From the NCBI GenBank assembly GCA_021324685.1, contig JAJPIQ010000015.1:50656-114655 (forward strand): DNA of 64,000 nucleotides, in the 5' to 3' direction. A program made the position numbers and the translations under genes. Positions 18,129 to 26,561 of this stretch are shown here, in pieces (position 1 is the first letter of the stretch; every line of letters starts with the position of its first letter). The notes beneath the pieces are model-generated. The model did not search any database. It was not told where the DNA came from and worked only from the letters and a program-made list of their open reading frames with translations. Source of the stretch: Bacteroidota bacterium. Lineage in GTDB: Bacteria; Bacteroidota; Ignavibacteria; Palsa-1295.

Positions 18129-18983
18129 ATGCGTTCTCTTGCCGATCTTCTCTCGCGGCGGAGCCCGCTCGTGATGGGTATTCTTAACGTCACGCCCGAT
18201 TCCTTTAGCGACGGCGGAGAGTATCCTACTCCGCCGGACGCCGTGCGTCATGCCATGACAATGGTTCATGATGGTGCGGACATTATCGATATCGGCGGAG
18301 AATCGACGCGCCCGCCCGGCGCTACTTATGGCAAAGGGGCCGACCCCGTTTCCGTTCAGCAAGAGCTCGACCGAGTTATTCCCGTCATTGAACGGTTTCG
18401 TCGGGAGAACTCAACGACGTTCATTTCGATCGACACTCAAAAATCGGAAGTTGCAGACCATGCGATCCGTGCCGGGGCAGACGTGATAAACGATGTGAGT
18501 GCGGGAACGCATGACCCCCATATCTTCAAAATCGCGTCGATACAGGGTGTTCCGCTTATTTTAATGCATGGCCATGGCCCACAATTTCAAAAGCAGGTCG
18601 TGGACGAATATAAATATGAGAATGTCGTCGAAAGCGTCTCTACGTATTTGAAGGAACGCGTTCAGGCAGCGTATTCTTCGGGAGTAAAGGAGATTTTAGC
18701 GGACGTCGGTATCGGGTTTGCGAAAAAGTACGAGGACAATCTAAAGCTCCTGAAGCATCACGAATATTTTTTGTCTCTGGGTGTGCCGTTAGTCCTTGGC
18801 GTTTCGCGAAAGTCGACTATCGGGCGAGCGATGGGTGGAAATCCGGCTCCAAAAATGCGTTTGGCTGGAAGCGTATCGGCTGCCGTTTATGGCGCGCAGC
18901 ATGGCGCGAATATTATTCGTACTCATGATGTCAAGGAAACCAAAGAAGCGTTGAATGTTCTATCGGCGATAAATAATTCGTAA
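18129..18983 (+). CDS. folP: Dihydropteroate synthase
   Basis: The 284-residue TIM-barrel enzyme joins 4-aminobenzoate to dihydropterin pyrophosphate. Motifs are [52 protein letters not shown] and [17 protein letters not shown]. The sulfonamide target loops are intact. It follows the small basic gene by 12 bases and precedes yjbQ by 4 bases. Confidence 0.96.
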   Translation: MRSLADLLSRRSPLVMGILNVTPDSFSDGGEYPTPPDAVRHAMTMVHDGADIIDIGGESTRPPGATYGKGADPVSVQQELDRVIPVIERFRRENSTTFISIDTQKSEVADHAIRAGADVINDVSAGTHDPHIFKIASIQGVPLILMHGHGPQFQKQVVDEYKYENVVESVSTYLKERVQAAYSSGVKEILADVGIGFAKKYEDNLKLLKHHEYFLSLGVPLVLGVSRKSTIGRAMGGNPAPKMRLAGSVSAAVYGAQHGANIIRTHDVKETKEALNVLSAINNS

Positions 18984-18987
18984 ATCC

Positions 18988-19407
18988 ATGAAGACCTATC
19001 GAAAAGAGCTTTGGATGCACCTCGCCACCGAATGGGGTTATGTCAATATTTCCGATGAGGTTCAGCAGGCGATCGATGAAAGCGGCGTCCGTGAAGGACT
19101 TGTGCTGGTGAATCCGATGCACATTACGGCGTCCTGTTTTATCAACGATGATGAGCGCGGACTCCATAAGGATTTCGAGCGATGGCTCGAACGGCTTGCT
19201 CCGCATGCCCCGATCTCACAATACGATCACAACAAAACTGGCGAAGACAACGCGGACGCGCACCTGAAACGCCAAATCATGGGAAGGGAAGTTGTCGTCG
19301 CGATCACAAACGGGAAACTCGATTTCGGTCCCTGGGAGCAAATCTTTTATGGCGAATACGACGGCAAGCGAAAGAAACGCGTGCTGATCAAGATTATCGG
19401 CGAATAA
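18988..19407 (+). CDS. yjbQ: YjbQ/UPF0047 family protein
   Basis: The 139-residue protein has the family motifs [39 protein letters not shown] and a late [18 protein letters not shown]. coli YjbQ has weak thiamine-phosphate synthase activity; the real function is unsettled. The conserved His and Cys in ITASCF and NADAHLK are present. It follows folP at 4 bases and is probably cotranscribed. Confidence 0.92.
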   Translation: MKTYRKELWMHLATEWGYVNISDEVQQAIDESGVREGLVLVNPMHITASCFINDDERGLHKDFERWLERLAPHAPISQYDHNKTGEDNADAHLKRQIMGREVVVAITNGKLDFGPWEQIFYGEYDGKRKKRVLIKIIGE

Positions 19408-19446
19408 CCCAGGAAAACAAATCAGCGGAATCGGCCTAATTCAGGA

Positions 19447-19746
19447 TTAGAAGCCCATGATGCTAAGTTCCCGCATGATGGCAGAGATCTCCGGGTGCTT
19501 CATTAGTTCTTCGTAGAGCCAGCTCGATTCCTTTTTTGCATCCGAGAGATGTTTTTCGGCGAGGGCCTTATTGCCTGTGGCAAGCGCCTGCCGAATGCCG
19601 AGGACGCGTTCTTCATCGCGTTTGCTCAGCGGTTCGCCTTTGGACCGATGCAGCGAATCGAACGCTTCGCGAATGCGGCGCTCACGTTCCGTCTGGTCGT
19701 CCTCAGAATTTTCGTCCGGATTGGAAAATACTTCCTGGTCGCTCAT
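19447..19746 (-). CDS. Small acidic helical protein of unknown function
   Basis: This 99-residue protein has an acidic N-terminus (SDQEVFSNPDENSEDDQTERERR) followed by alpha-helical segments (REAFDSLHRSKGEPLSKRDEE, here GIRQALATGNKALAEKHLSD). It has no signal peptide or cysteines. It lies convergent to yjbQ and 46 bp downstream of the large T9SS gene on the same strand. I do not recognise a family. Confidence 0.65.
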   Translation of the reverse strand: MSDQEVFSNPDENSEDDQTERERRIREAFDSLHRSKGEPLSKRDEERVLGIRQALATGNKALAEKHLSDAKKESSWLYEELMKHPEISAIMRELSIMGF

Positions 19747-19792
19747 AGTGTTTGGATTAACGTGCTAAGTCTTTTTTCTTATAACAATCTCT

Positions 19793-22576
19793 CTATTTCA
19801 TAACAATAAGTCGTCTGGTTTCGATGGCGTCACCAGCCTGAATTTCAACAAAATACGACCCATCTCGCAGCTTCGAGCAATCGAGCGAGTAATTCGGTCC
19901 GTCAAACGGCGGTTTTGCCGCAAAGACCGTTTTTCCAGAAAGATCGAGTACCGATAATTTTGAAACGGTTGCCGGCGCATTCGATATGCTGACGACTGCA
20001 ATAGATTTAGCGGGATTCGGAGTTATCGTGAAATTAAATACGGTGGGTGTCGTCGATTTTACCGCATTCGGCGAAGCGACGACATTGGTCGTATAAACTC
20101 CCGACCCTTGAGTTGCAATGGCGACAAAACCATCGGACTGACGCGCGTCGATGTTTTCGACGATCGCATAACCGATCGTGGATGTCCCCTCCGGCAGCCA
20201 GGTTACGTTCGGACCGGAAATATCGGTTGTGGAAAAAAGCCCGACGCTCGTCCCGCAAAGGTAGAGCGTTTCTCCATGTTGATGAACGATCGTGACCCAG
20301 CGAACGGATGGGCCATCGCCGGAGCCATCGGGATTTTCCTCAAGGTTCCCGCTGGCGTTATGCCACGTGGTACCGCCATCGCTGGAGGCGAAGATACTGA
20401 TGACATGATAGTTGGAGAAACAGACTACGATGCTATCGGCATTTTGCGGGTCCACCGCGACACACGAAATAAAAGCATTTTTTGGGAAGGACGAACCCGT
20501 AATTTCCTGCGATGTGGGGCTCGTGGCATTAGCATTATCCATTCGAAAAAGTCGACCGTTGCTCGTGCCGTAATAAAGCCGATGCTGCGGAATATGGGAC
20601 ATGCCCAAAGCCGTAATGTCGGTATTTTGCGGCAGCGTGGAACGTGAAAGTTCGACCCAGTTCTGATAGGTAGAATAATCCTGGTTGTCGGGAATACCGG
20701 CAAGGTCATCATTCCGCCACAACGTATTATTCGAGGCAAAATACATTTGGTCGTTATTCGTCGGATCGAGCATCCATGGCGTTACGAATTGGGAATGCCC
20801 GGCACCGCCCGGCATGATTCCGGCGTAGCCTTGATAAGAAAAATCGCTCCCAAGCGTCCATCGTGTTACGTAGCCTTCCTGGGACGACAAGTAGTATGCG
20901 CTTTTATGATCGGCGATCGCACAATAACATCCATCGCCACCATAATACATTTGCCATTCGTTCTGCCCCAGATCGATCCACGAGCCCTGGTCCTGAAATC
21001 CTCCCGCAATCGTCGAATCCCCCGGGCTTGCATGGTCGAGCGCCACCACATACACAATATTCGATTGATTATTTGTATTAATGGCTTGCCAGGTGACGGG
21101 ATAGTTCGGGTCGTCGGTGCCCAGGATGTCGTACGTCAGGTACATTCCGCCGTCGGTCGCATCATAGGCTACGGAAGGGTTCGATGGAACGAATGTAAGA
21201 TCGTGATGATCGGGATGGTCCAGGCCGGGCTGCCCGTAGCCGCCGTTGACCTGATCGTAGCCACCGATCCATTCGGCCTGATTCGACGAGAATCCATCGA
21301 ACGAGCGATAAATATTCGTTCCTCCAAAAAACACGAGATCCGCATCCGTTGGATGGACGGCGAGCGTCACGGCATAGCCGCCATACGTATTGATTCCATA
21401 GGAAGAAAGCGAATCGGTAGCCGAGGGAACATTTGCAGAACGGTCTTCCCAGTGTCCGCCGGCGCCCGTCCCATCGCCAGAAAAATAGGTGTATTTTTGG
21501 AACATTGCTCCAAACCATACCTTGGGATCGATACCGCCTACATAGACGACATTCTCGTCCGAGGGTGCGATCGCAAGTTTCAGACGGCCCATATTTGCCG
21601 GCCAATCGGATGGCGAAATGTTCGTCCAATGCAGGCCATCCATCGAACGCCAGATGCCCGCCGTGGAGGAAACGCCGCCTGTGGCTGAGGACCCGCTCAA
21701 ATACGCATAAACGATTCCGGACGGACTAACTGCGACCTCGGTTGCGAACGAAACATGGAGCGGATCGCCGAGTACGCGCTTCCAAGTCGTGCCGCCATTG
21801 TTCGAGCGCATGATCGCTCCGAATCCGGCCGCATAGACGATATCGGAATCGATGCGGGAACTATCCAGCGCGATACTCCAAACGCCGTCGAAGACGCTAT
21901 CGAGTAGGGTCGCATCCGGACTCACCGTAGAGGGAAGAACATTCCAGGTCCGGCCATCGTCGGTCGATTTATAAATTCCGTTTCCAATGTTCGCGTTATG
22001 GTAATCCGGTTCCGTGTAGACGGCCGTCCTTCGCCAGGTTGTACTTATGAGCTCCCCAGTCCCGGCATACCAGATCCCCGTTTTGCCAGGGCGATGGTCC
22101 TGGGTCAGGCACGTCATGTCTTTTAATTCTCCGGGCGCGGAGGTGCGCGTCCAGGTGGCCCCGCTGTCGGTAGATCGAAATACACCGCCCTGAGCCGTAG
22201 CGATCAGGACATTCGCTTCGTTGGAGACATCGACCCCGATAGCGAGTGTTCGTCCGCCGGTATTGATGGGACCCGCAGAGTTCCACCCGGTCGTATGGAT
22301 CGAGGGAGTACCTTTAAACGCTGGGAAGGAAGACCGGATGCGCTGCGCAAAAGCTAATTCTCGAATGTGAATACCGCGCGGAATTTCGCCTGTGGCAGGA
22401 TCGCGTAATCGAAGATAATCCCACAGTGCGCGAGATTCCAGGTTTTCAGACTCCAATGGTTCGCGAAAGTGGAAAGTGCGATGCGAGAGAGCGTGATGCG
22501 AGAGATCGAAATGACGCGTTAACGAAGCGAGCGTTGCCAGCAGGAATGCGAACGACAGCACGAACAAATTTTTCAT
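19793..22576 (-). CDS. Large T9SS-sorted BNR/sortilin-like repeat protein
   Basis: The 927-residue secreted protein has a signal peptide (MKNLFVLSFAFLLATLASL). A long run of BNR/YVTN-type blades follows (FRSTDSGATWTR, YKSTDDGRTWN, MRSNNGGTTWKR, WRSMDGLHWTN, ASSDGGTTWHN), consistent with two beta-propellers over residues 100-820. The end is a T9SS sorting domain: FTITPNPAKSIAVVSIS, LDLSGKTVFAA, LRDGSYFVEIQAG. The family includes sortilin-like glycosyl hydrolase-annotated proteins, but catalytic activity cannot be read here. It is the second T9SS cargo in the window and is not closely similar to the first. Confidence 0.87.
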   Translation of the reverse strand: MKNLFVLSFAFLLATLASLTRHFDLSHHALSHRTFHFREPLESENLESRALWDYLRLRDPATGEIPRGIHIRELAFAQRIRSSFPAFKGTPSIHTTGWNSAGPINTGGRTLAIGVDVSNEANVLIATAQGGVFRSTDSGATWTRTSAPGELKDMTCLTQDHRPGKTGIWYAGTGELISTTWRRTAVYTEPDYHNANIGNGIYKSTDDGRTWNVLPSTVSPDATLLDSVFDGVWSIALDSSRIDSDIVYAAGFGAIMRSNNGGTTWKRVLGDPLHVSFATEVAVSPSGIVYAYLSGSSATGGVSSTAGIWRSMDGLHWTNISPSDWPANMGRLKLAIAPSDENVVYVGGIDPKVWFGAMFQKYTYFSGDGTGAGGHWEDRSANVPSATDSLSSYGINTYGGYAVTLAVHPTDADLVFFGGTNIYRSFDGFSSNQAEWIGGYDQVNGGYGQPGLDHPDHHDLTFVPSNPSVAYDATDGGMYLTYDILGTDDPNYPVTWQAINTNNQSNIVYVVALDHASPGDSTIAGGFQDQGSWIDLGQNEWQMYYGGDGCYCAIADHKSAYYLSSQEGYVTRWTLGSDFSYQGYAGIMPGGAGHSQFVTPWMLDPTNNDQMYFASNNTLWRNDDLAGIPDNQDYSTYQNWVELSRSTLPQNTDITALGMSHIPQHRLYYGTSNGRLFRMDNANATSPTSQEITGSSFPKNAFISCVAVDPQNADSIVVCFSNYHVISIFASSDGGTTWHNASGNLEENPDGSGDGPSVRWVTIVHQHGETLYLCGTSVGLFSTTDISGPNVTWLPEGTSTIGYAIVENIDARQSDGFVAIATQGSGVYTTNVVASPNAVKSTTPTVFNFTITPNPAKSIAVVSISNAPATVSKLSVLDLSGKTVFAAKPPFDGPNYSLDCSKLRDGSYFVEIQAGDAIETRRLIVMK

Positions 22577-22700
22577 ATCCAGGAGTCGTTGAAAAAGCCG
22601 AACACTGTTACACGGTTAAAACCGTTTGGGTGAGTCAAGATTCCAGAACTTCTGTGGCATTTCTATTGCCTTTTTTTATTAAGATATTTAATCAACGATT

Positions 22701-22850
22701 ATGATACGGAAATTGGCATCGGGCGAGTATCGCCTGTATTCACGAAAGAAAAATCCAAAAACAGGGAAACGGCGGAATTTAGGGACGTTTAAAACGAAAT
22801 CCGCTGCCGAAAAACATGAGCGCGAAGTGCAGTACTTCAAGCGCCATTAA
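22701..22850 (+). CDS. 49-residue basic protein with NPKTGKRRNLGTF core
   Basis: A short frame runs from ATG at 22701 to TAA at 22848. The protein is basic, with core RLYSRKKNPKTGKRRNLGTF followed by KTKSAAEKHEREVQYFKRH. I know similar short proteins occur in several bacterial phyla as uncharacterised families; the pattern recalls the N-terminal arm (Arm-DNA-binding type) of integrases. It lies alone between two minus-strand genes, in a different orientation from both. Confidence 0.6.
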   Translation: MIRKLASGEYRLYSRKKNPKTGKRRNLGTFKTKSAAEKHEREVQYFKRH

Positions 22851-22855
22851 GCCGA

Positions 22856-23566
22856 TCAGAAATTCATGCCGTAACTAACCGTAAGGAAGAGTCCGCTGAA
22901 ATTCGTGAGCGATTCCGTCGACGTGCTCTGCAGCGAGCCTGGATAGGGAATGATAAAATAGCGAAGGCTCGCGCCAAAATTCGTTTTGGGATCCGTTCCG
23001 AAATTCGCTCCCAGCCCGACGAACCCGCCGGGAATGACTTTCGAATACGCACTCCCAAACGCGCTGAAAAAATCCTGATCATAGGGTGTCGTCATCGCGA
23101 CGACGGGTCCGGCACCGGCCGTAAGGTACGGCCGTAAATTATCGCTCAGCCCATTTCGGAACACACGATACTGTGCCGAGAACATCATCGGGATCACGAA
23201 AACACGGTTGATCTTATTGAGATCGATCAGGTCGAACTCTCGGGAACCTTCCGCGGTGCCGACATCGATCGAAAAAAGTCCCGTCAGGTCCGGTGTAAAA
23301 TTATGGCCCAGGAACGCTCCGCCACCAAAGCCATAATCGCTGAACGACGCATCGAACCCCCAGGTATTCGGATTTTCTTTCTGGATCTCTTCCGCGTTAT
23401 GAATCAGCGGGTGCGACGGCTGGAAGATCATCGCCGTGTCGGGACGCGTCGTGGAACTCGAGGTCGAACCGGCGGCGGTTTGCGCGCGGGTACCTGTGGC
23501 CATCAGGCCAAAGGCGGCAATCACTAAGAGGCTCGCGATATTCCTGAAATAAAGCTTGATTGGCAT
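22856..23566 (-). CDS. Outer-membrane beta-barrel protein
   Basis: The 236-residue protein has a signal peptide (ASLLVIAAFGLMATGTRAQ) and a predicted eight-strand-like barrel (WGFDASFSDYGFGGGAFLG, QYRVFRNGLSDNLRPYLTAG, NFGASLRYFIIPY) ending in an aromatic C-terminal residue (YGMNF). This is typical of BamA-assembled outer-membrane proteins. Function unknown. It stands alone, with about 110 bp upstream. Confidence 0.82.
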   Translation of the reverse strand: MPIKLYFRNIASLLVIAAFGLMATGTRAQTAAGSTSSSTTRPDTAMIFQPSHPLIHNAEEIQKENPNTWGFDASFSDYGFGGGAFLGHNFTPDLTGLFSIDVGTAEGSREFDLIDLNKINRVFVIPMMFSAQYRVFRNGLSDNLRPYLTAGAGPVVAMTTPYDQDFFSAFGSAYSKVIPGGFVGLGANFGTDPKTNFGASLRYFIIPYPGSLQSTSTESLTNFSGLFLTVSYGMNF

Positions 23567-23675
23567 AAAATCGTCCTTCCCATACCTAACACTTCAATAT
23601 ACCATTTGTAACAGCAACCGTGATGTCGGAATATCGGTTCGGCTGCGATCGATTACGAAAATCTCACGGTTAGCC

Positions 23676-24932
23676 CTATAAAATACGGAAAAAAAACACC
23701 TTCAAATATTCCGTTTCCGGCATGGCTGCAAGTACAGGATGATCAATTCCTGCGCCACGGGCTTCCAACAACGTAACGGTCCGTTTTGCCCTGCGGCCAG
23801 CTTCCCGAACGATTTCCAATAACACATCTCGACCGATGTGGTGCGAGCAGGAGCAGGTAATTAAAACCCCATTCGGCTTTAAGCGCTTAATAGCCGCAGT
23901 GTTTAATGCTAAATACCCTTTTCGGGCGTTGGGAATATCCTTTTTCGATTTTGCCATCGCCGGGGGGTCGACGACAATGAGATCGAATTCATCGCGAATG
24001 TCTCGAACGTAATCGAAGCAATCGGCCTGGACCGTTGAAATTTTCTCCTCGACGCCATTTAAAATGGCATTATGCTTCAGTCGCTCGAGCGCTAATGTGG
24101 ATTCGTCCACCGCGATAATACGGCTCGCATCTCCGAGCGCCGCGTTGATAGCAAAGCCGCCCTCGTTCGTGAAGAGATCGAGCACGCGAGCATCAGATGG
24201 AATAAAATTACGAATTGCAGTCCGGTTTTCCATTTGGTCGAGATAAAAACCGGTTTTTTGACCGTTTAGGACATCGACGGAAAAATGCGCTCCGCCTGCA
24301 TCGTGAATCCCGGTTGTTGCATCGGTTCCCAACACGAGCGATTCTTCCTGAGCCAAGCCTTCGAGCGTTCGAAGGTGAGATTTGTTTTTTTGGACGATTG
24401 CAGCCGGTTGAAAAATTTTTTCGATCAGTTCGACGATGATATTTTTCCTGTTCTCGAAACCGGCTGAAACGATCTGAAACGAAATCACCCCATGGAATCG
24501 GTCGACAATGAGGCCGGGCAAAAGGTCGCTTTCGCCATGCACAATGCGGTAAGCGTTTCGACGGGTGCTCAGAAGTTCGCGGCGAGAGGCGGCATCCTGA
24601 ATACGCCGTTCGAAAAAAGCTGCGTCGATGGTTTCTTCGGGATTTCGAGTAAGGAGCCGAAACGCGATGAGCGAATGGGGATGATAAAAGCCATTTCCGA
24701 TCGGAATCCCATCCCGTTCGCGTACGAGCGTAACGACGGAACCGGGCTCGATGTCTTTTGGATGGTCCAGCAATTCGTTGCTGAATGCCCAGAGATGACC
24801 CCCCAAAAGGCGGAGTTCCTCTTTATTGCGAATTCGAATGCGCGGATAAGCCAAGGCAGAATAACGAATGTTCTTTGTTAACAGGATGGAACCGGTATTC
24901 GTTAACTCTCCGTTTTGTGTGACCGTATCCAT
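23676..24932 (-). CDS. Class I rRNA methyltransferase, RlmI-like (PUA + SAM)
   Basis: The 418-residue protein has an N-terminal PUA-like domain (GGHLWAFSNELLDHPKDIEP, GSVVTLVRERDGIPIGNGFY), then the RlmI/RlmK central region (HGESDLLPGLIVDRF, GFYLDQMENRTAI). The SAM-binding domain follows (ARVLDLFTNEGGFAINAA, FDLIVVDPPAMAKSKKD) with a possible catalytic cysteine segment (LITCSCSHHIGRD). Such enzymes make m5C in 23S rRNA. ATG at 24932 overlaps the divergent lipoprotein start. A TTG at 24854, just before AYPRIRIRNKEE, is closer to the usual start and would leave 76 bp for promoters. Confidence 0.9.
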   Translation of the reverse strand: MDTVTQNGELTNTGSILLTKNIRYSALAYPRIRIRNKEELRLLGGHLWAFSNELLDHPKDIEPGSVVTLVRERDGIPIGNGFYHPHSLIAFRLLTRNPEETIDAAFFERRIQDAASRRELLSTRRNAYRIVHGESDLLPGLIVDRFHGVISFQIVSAGFENRKNIIVELIEKIFQPAAIVQKNKSHLRTLEGLAQEESLVLGTDATTGIHDAGGAHFSVDVLNGQKTGFYLDQMENRTAIRNFIPSDARVLDLFTNEGGFAINAALGDASRIIAVDESTLALERLKHNAILNGVEEKISTVQADCFDYVRDIRDEFDLIVVDPPAMAKSKKDIPNARKGYLALNTAAIKRLKPNGVLITCSCSHHIGRDVLLEIVREAGRRAKRTVTLLEARGAGIDHPVLAAMPETEYLKVFFFRIL

Positions 24933-25446
24933 GAAAAGACTCCCTCTCCTTTTTTTGTTCGTAGCCTTTGGCGTTGGATGTTCCGATTATCCTCCCGTCG
25001 ATCCTTATATCAGTTTCAATACCGATCGTTCTGTCGATTTTCCGATTTCGAATACCTTATCGCTTAATCAGGACATTCGTATTGCCGCTCATGGCTCCAA
25101 CGACACGAACGACTATATAAAAAACGGAAGCGCGGCTTATCTTTTGAGAACATCCGAAGTCTGGCGTGTGTCGCTCCAGACGAGCGATCCGAATTTTACG
25201 CTTGACCAACTTTCGTATGCGCGAATTCTGATCGGTAGCGACACGGTCGCGTTCGATTCAATTCCTCAGGGGACGATAGACACCAGCTTCGTCTTGACGA
25301 AGGCCGATATTACACCGTCTATGAAAGATACATCGTTTACTGCGACATTGCAATGCAAATTGCAATCGCTGCCTGCAGATCCAACGACCTTAACATGCGG
25401 GATGACGATCGTCCACACCGGCACTTCCAGCATTTTAGCACCCTGA
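24931..25446 (+). CDS. Lipoprotein of unknown function
   Basis: The 171-residue protein has a lipoprotein signal (MKRLPLLFLFVAFGVGC, Cys17 as the lipidated residue). The rest contains Thr/Ser-rich beta segments (YISFNTDRSVDFPISNTLSL) without recognisable motifs. An earlier in-frame ATG at 24868 would spoil the signal. Its TGA shares one base with the ATG of purM (TGATG), so translation is coupled although no shared function is evident. Confidence 0.75.
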   Translation: MKRLPLLFLFVAFGVGCSDYPPVDPYISFNTDRSVDFPISNTLSLNQDIRIAAHGSNDTNDYIKNGSAAYLLRTSEVWRVSLQTSDPNFTLDQLSYARILIGSDTVAFDSIPQGTIDTSFVLTKADITPSMKDTSFTATLQCKLQSLPADPTTLTCGMTIVHTGTSSILAP

Positions 25447-26492
25447 TGACCGAAGAAGTCCGCATGCAGCAGCAACCCGGCCTCACCTATGCGCAGGCCG
25501 GAGTGAATATCGACGCCGGGGAAGAACTCGTTCGGCGCATCAAACCACTCGTTCGCAAAACATTCAACGATCGCGTCCTCACGGACATCGGCGGTTTCGG
25601 GGGACTCTTCGATGCTCGGTTCCCAGCAATGAAATTCCCGGTACTCGTCTCGAGTACCGATGGTGTGGGGACCAAGATCAAAGTCGCGATCGAAGCGAAC
25701 AAGCACGATACCGTAGGTCAGGACCTTGTCAATCATTGCGTGAACGATATTCTGGTCTGCGGAGCCCGGCCGCTCTTTTTTCTCGATTATTTTGCCTCGG
25801 GTAAACTCGACGTCGATGTTGGTGAAGCGGTGATTGCCGGTTTTGTGAAAGCCTGTAGCGAAAATCAATGTGCGCTCATTGGCGGAGAGACGGCCGAAAT
25901 GCCCGGGATGTATGCCGAAAAAGACTACGATCTTGCGGGAACGATCGTTGGTGTGGTCGAACGCGACCGTATGTTCCGGCGAGAGAGTGTCAGCGAAGGG
26001 GATGTCCTGATCGGGCTTCCGAGTACCGGGTTACACACGAACGGTTATAGCCTTGCACGGAAAGCGTTGCTCTCACGCTACACTCTCGACGCCGCGCCAT
26101 CCGAATTGCATGGCGCTACCATCGCCGATGCGCTTTTGAGGGTTCATCGGTCGTATCTGTCTCCGGTTGCTCGACTGCTCGAGCGTTTCGAACCCGGAAA
26201 AGAAATTCGTGCCCTGAGCCATATCACCGGCGGCGGGATCGTTGGAAATACTTCCCGTGTGCTGGGCGAAAGGCTTGCGCTCGCGATCGACTGGCAGGCG
26301 TGGCAACGACCGCCGATTTTCGACCTGATCCAGGAGGCTGGAATGGTCCCCGAAGATGACATGCGGCGAGCGTTCAATCTGGGGATTGGCCTTATCCTGA
26401 TTGTTCCCAAGGTATGCGAACAAGCGATTACGCATGCGCTGCAGGAGATTGGCGAGCGGCCGATCACGATCGGAGCGATCGTCCGTGCCTGA
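25446..26492 (+). CDS. purM: Phosphoribosylformylglycinamidine cyclo-ligase (AIR synthetase)
   Basis: The 348-residue purine enzyme forms aminoimidazole ribotide using ATP. Motifs are LTYAQAGVNIDAGEELV, TDIGGFGGLFD, VLVSSTDGVGTKIKVA, HCVNDILVCGARPLFFLDYF, LIGGETAEMPGMY, GLPSTGLHTNGYSLAR and ALSHITGGGIVGN. ATG at 25446 overlaps the lipoprotein stop; an earlier ATG at 25353 would run inside that gene. The 3' end lies in a 30-bp tandem repeat that continues into recQ. Confidence 0.96.
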   Translation: MTEEVRMQQQPGLTYAQAGVNIDAGEELVRRIKPLVRKTFNDRVLTDIGGFGGLFDARFPAMKFPVLVSSTDGVGTKIKVAIEANKHDTVGQDLVNHCVNDILVCGARPLFFLDYFASGKLDVDVGEAVIAGFVKACSENQCALIGGETAEMPGMYAEKDYDLAGTIVGVVERDRMFRRESVSEGDVLIGLPSTGLHTNGYSLARKALLSRYTLDAAPSELHGATIADALLRVHRSYLSPVARLLERFEPGKEIRALSHITGGGIVGNTSRVLGERLALAIDWQAWQRPPIFDLIQEAGMVPEDDMRRAFNLGIGLILIVPKVCEQAITHALQEIGERPITIGAIVRA

Positions 26493-26561
26493 TGTTTTCT
26501 CAGAGCGATCGTTCGCGCCCGATCTTTTTTCGGAGCGATCGTCCGCGACGGATCCACTGGA
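26472..26561 (+). repeat. Three tandem 30-bp repeats across the purM/recQ junction
   Basis: Units begin at 26472, 26502 and 26532, each opening with (G/A)GAGCGATCGT(C/T)CG. The first unit holds the last codons of purM, and the others form the N-terminus of recQ. In the recQ frame they encode the decapeptide SERS-x-x-P/T-D-x-x three times (SERSSVPDVF, SERSFAPDLF, SERSSATDPL). They look like recent tandem copies that extended recQ. Confidence 0.85.
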
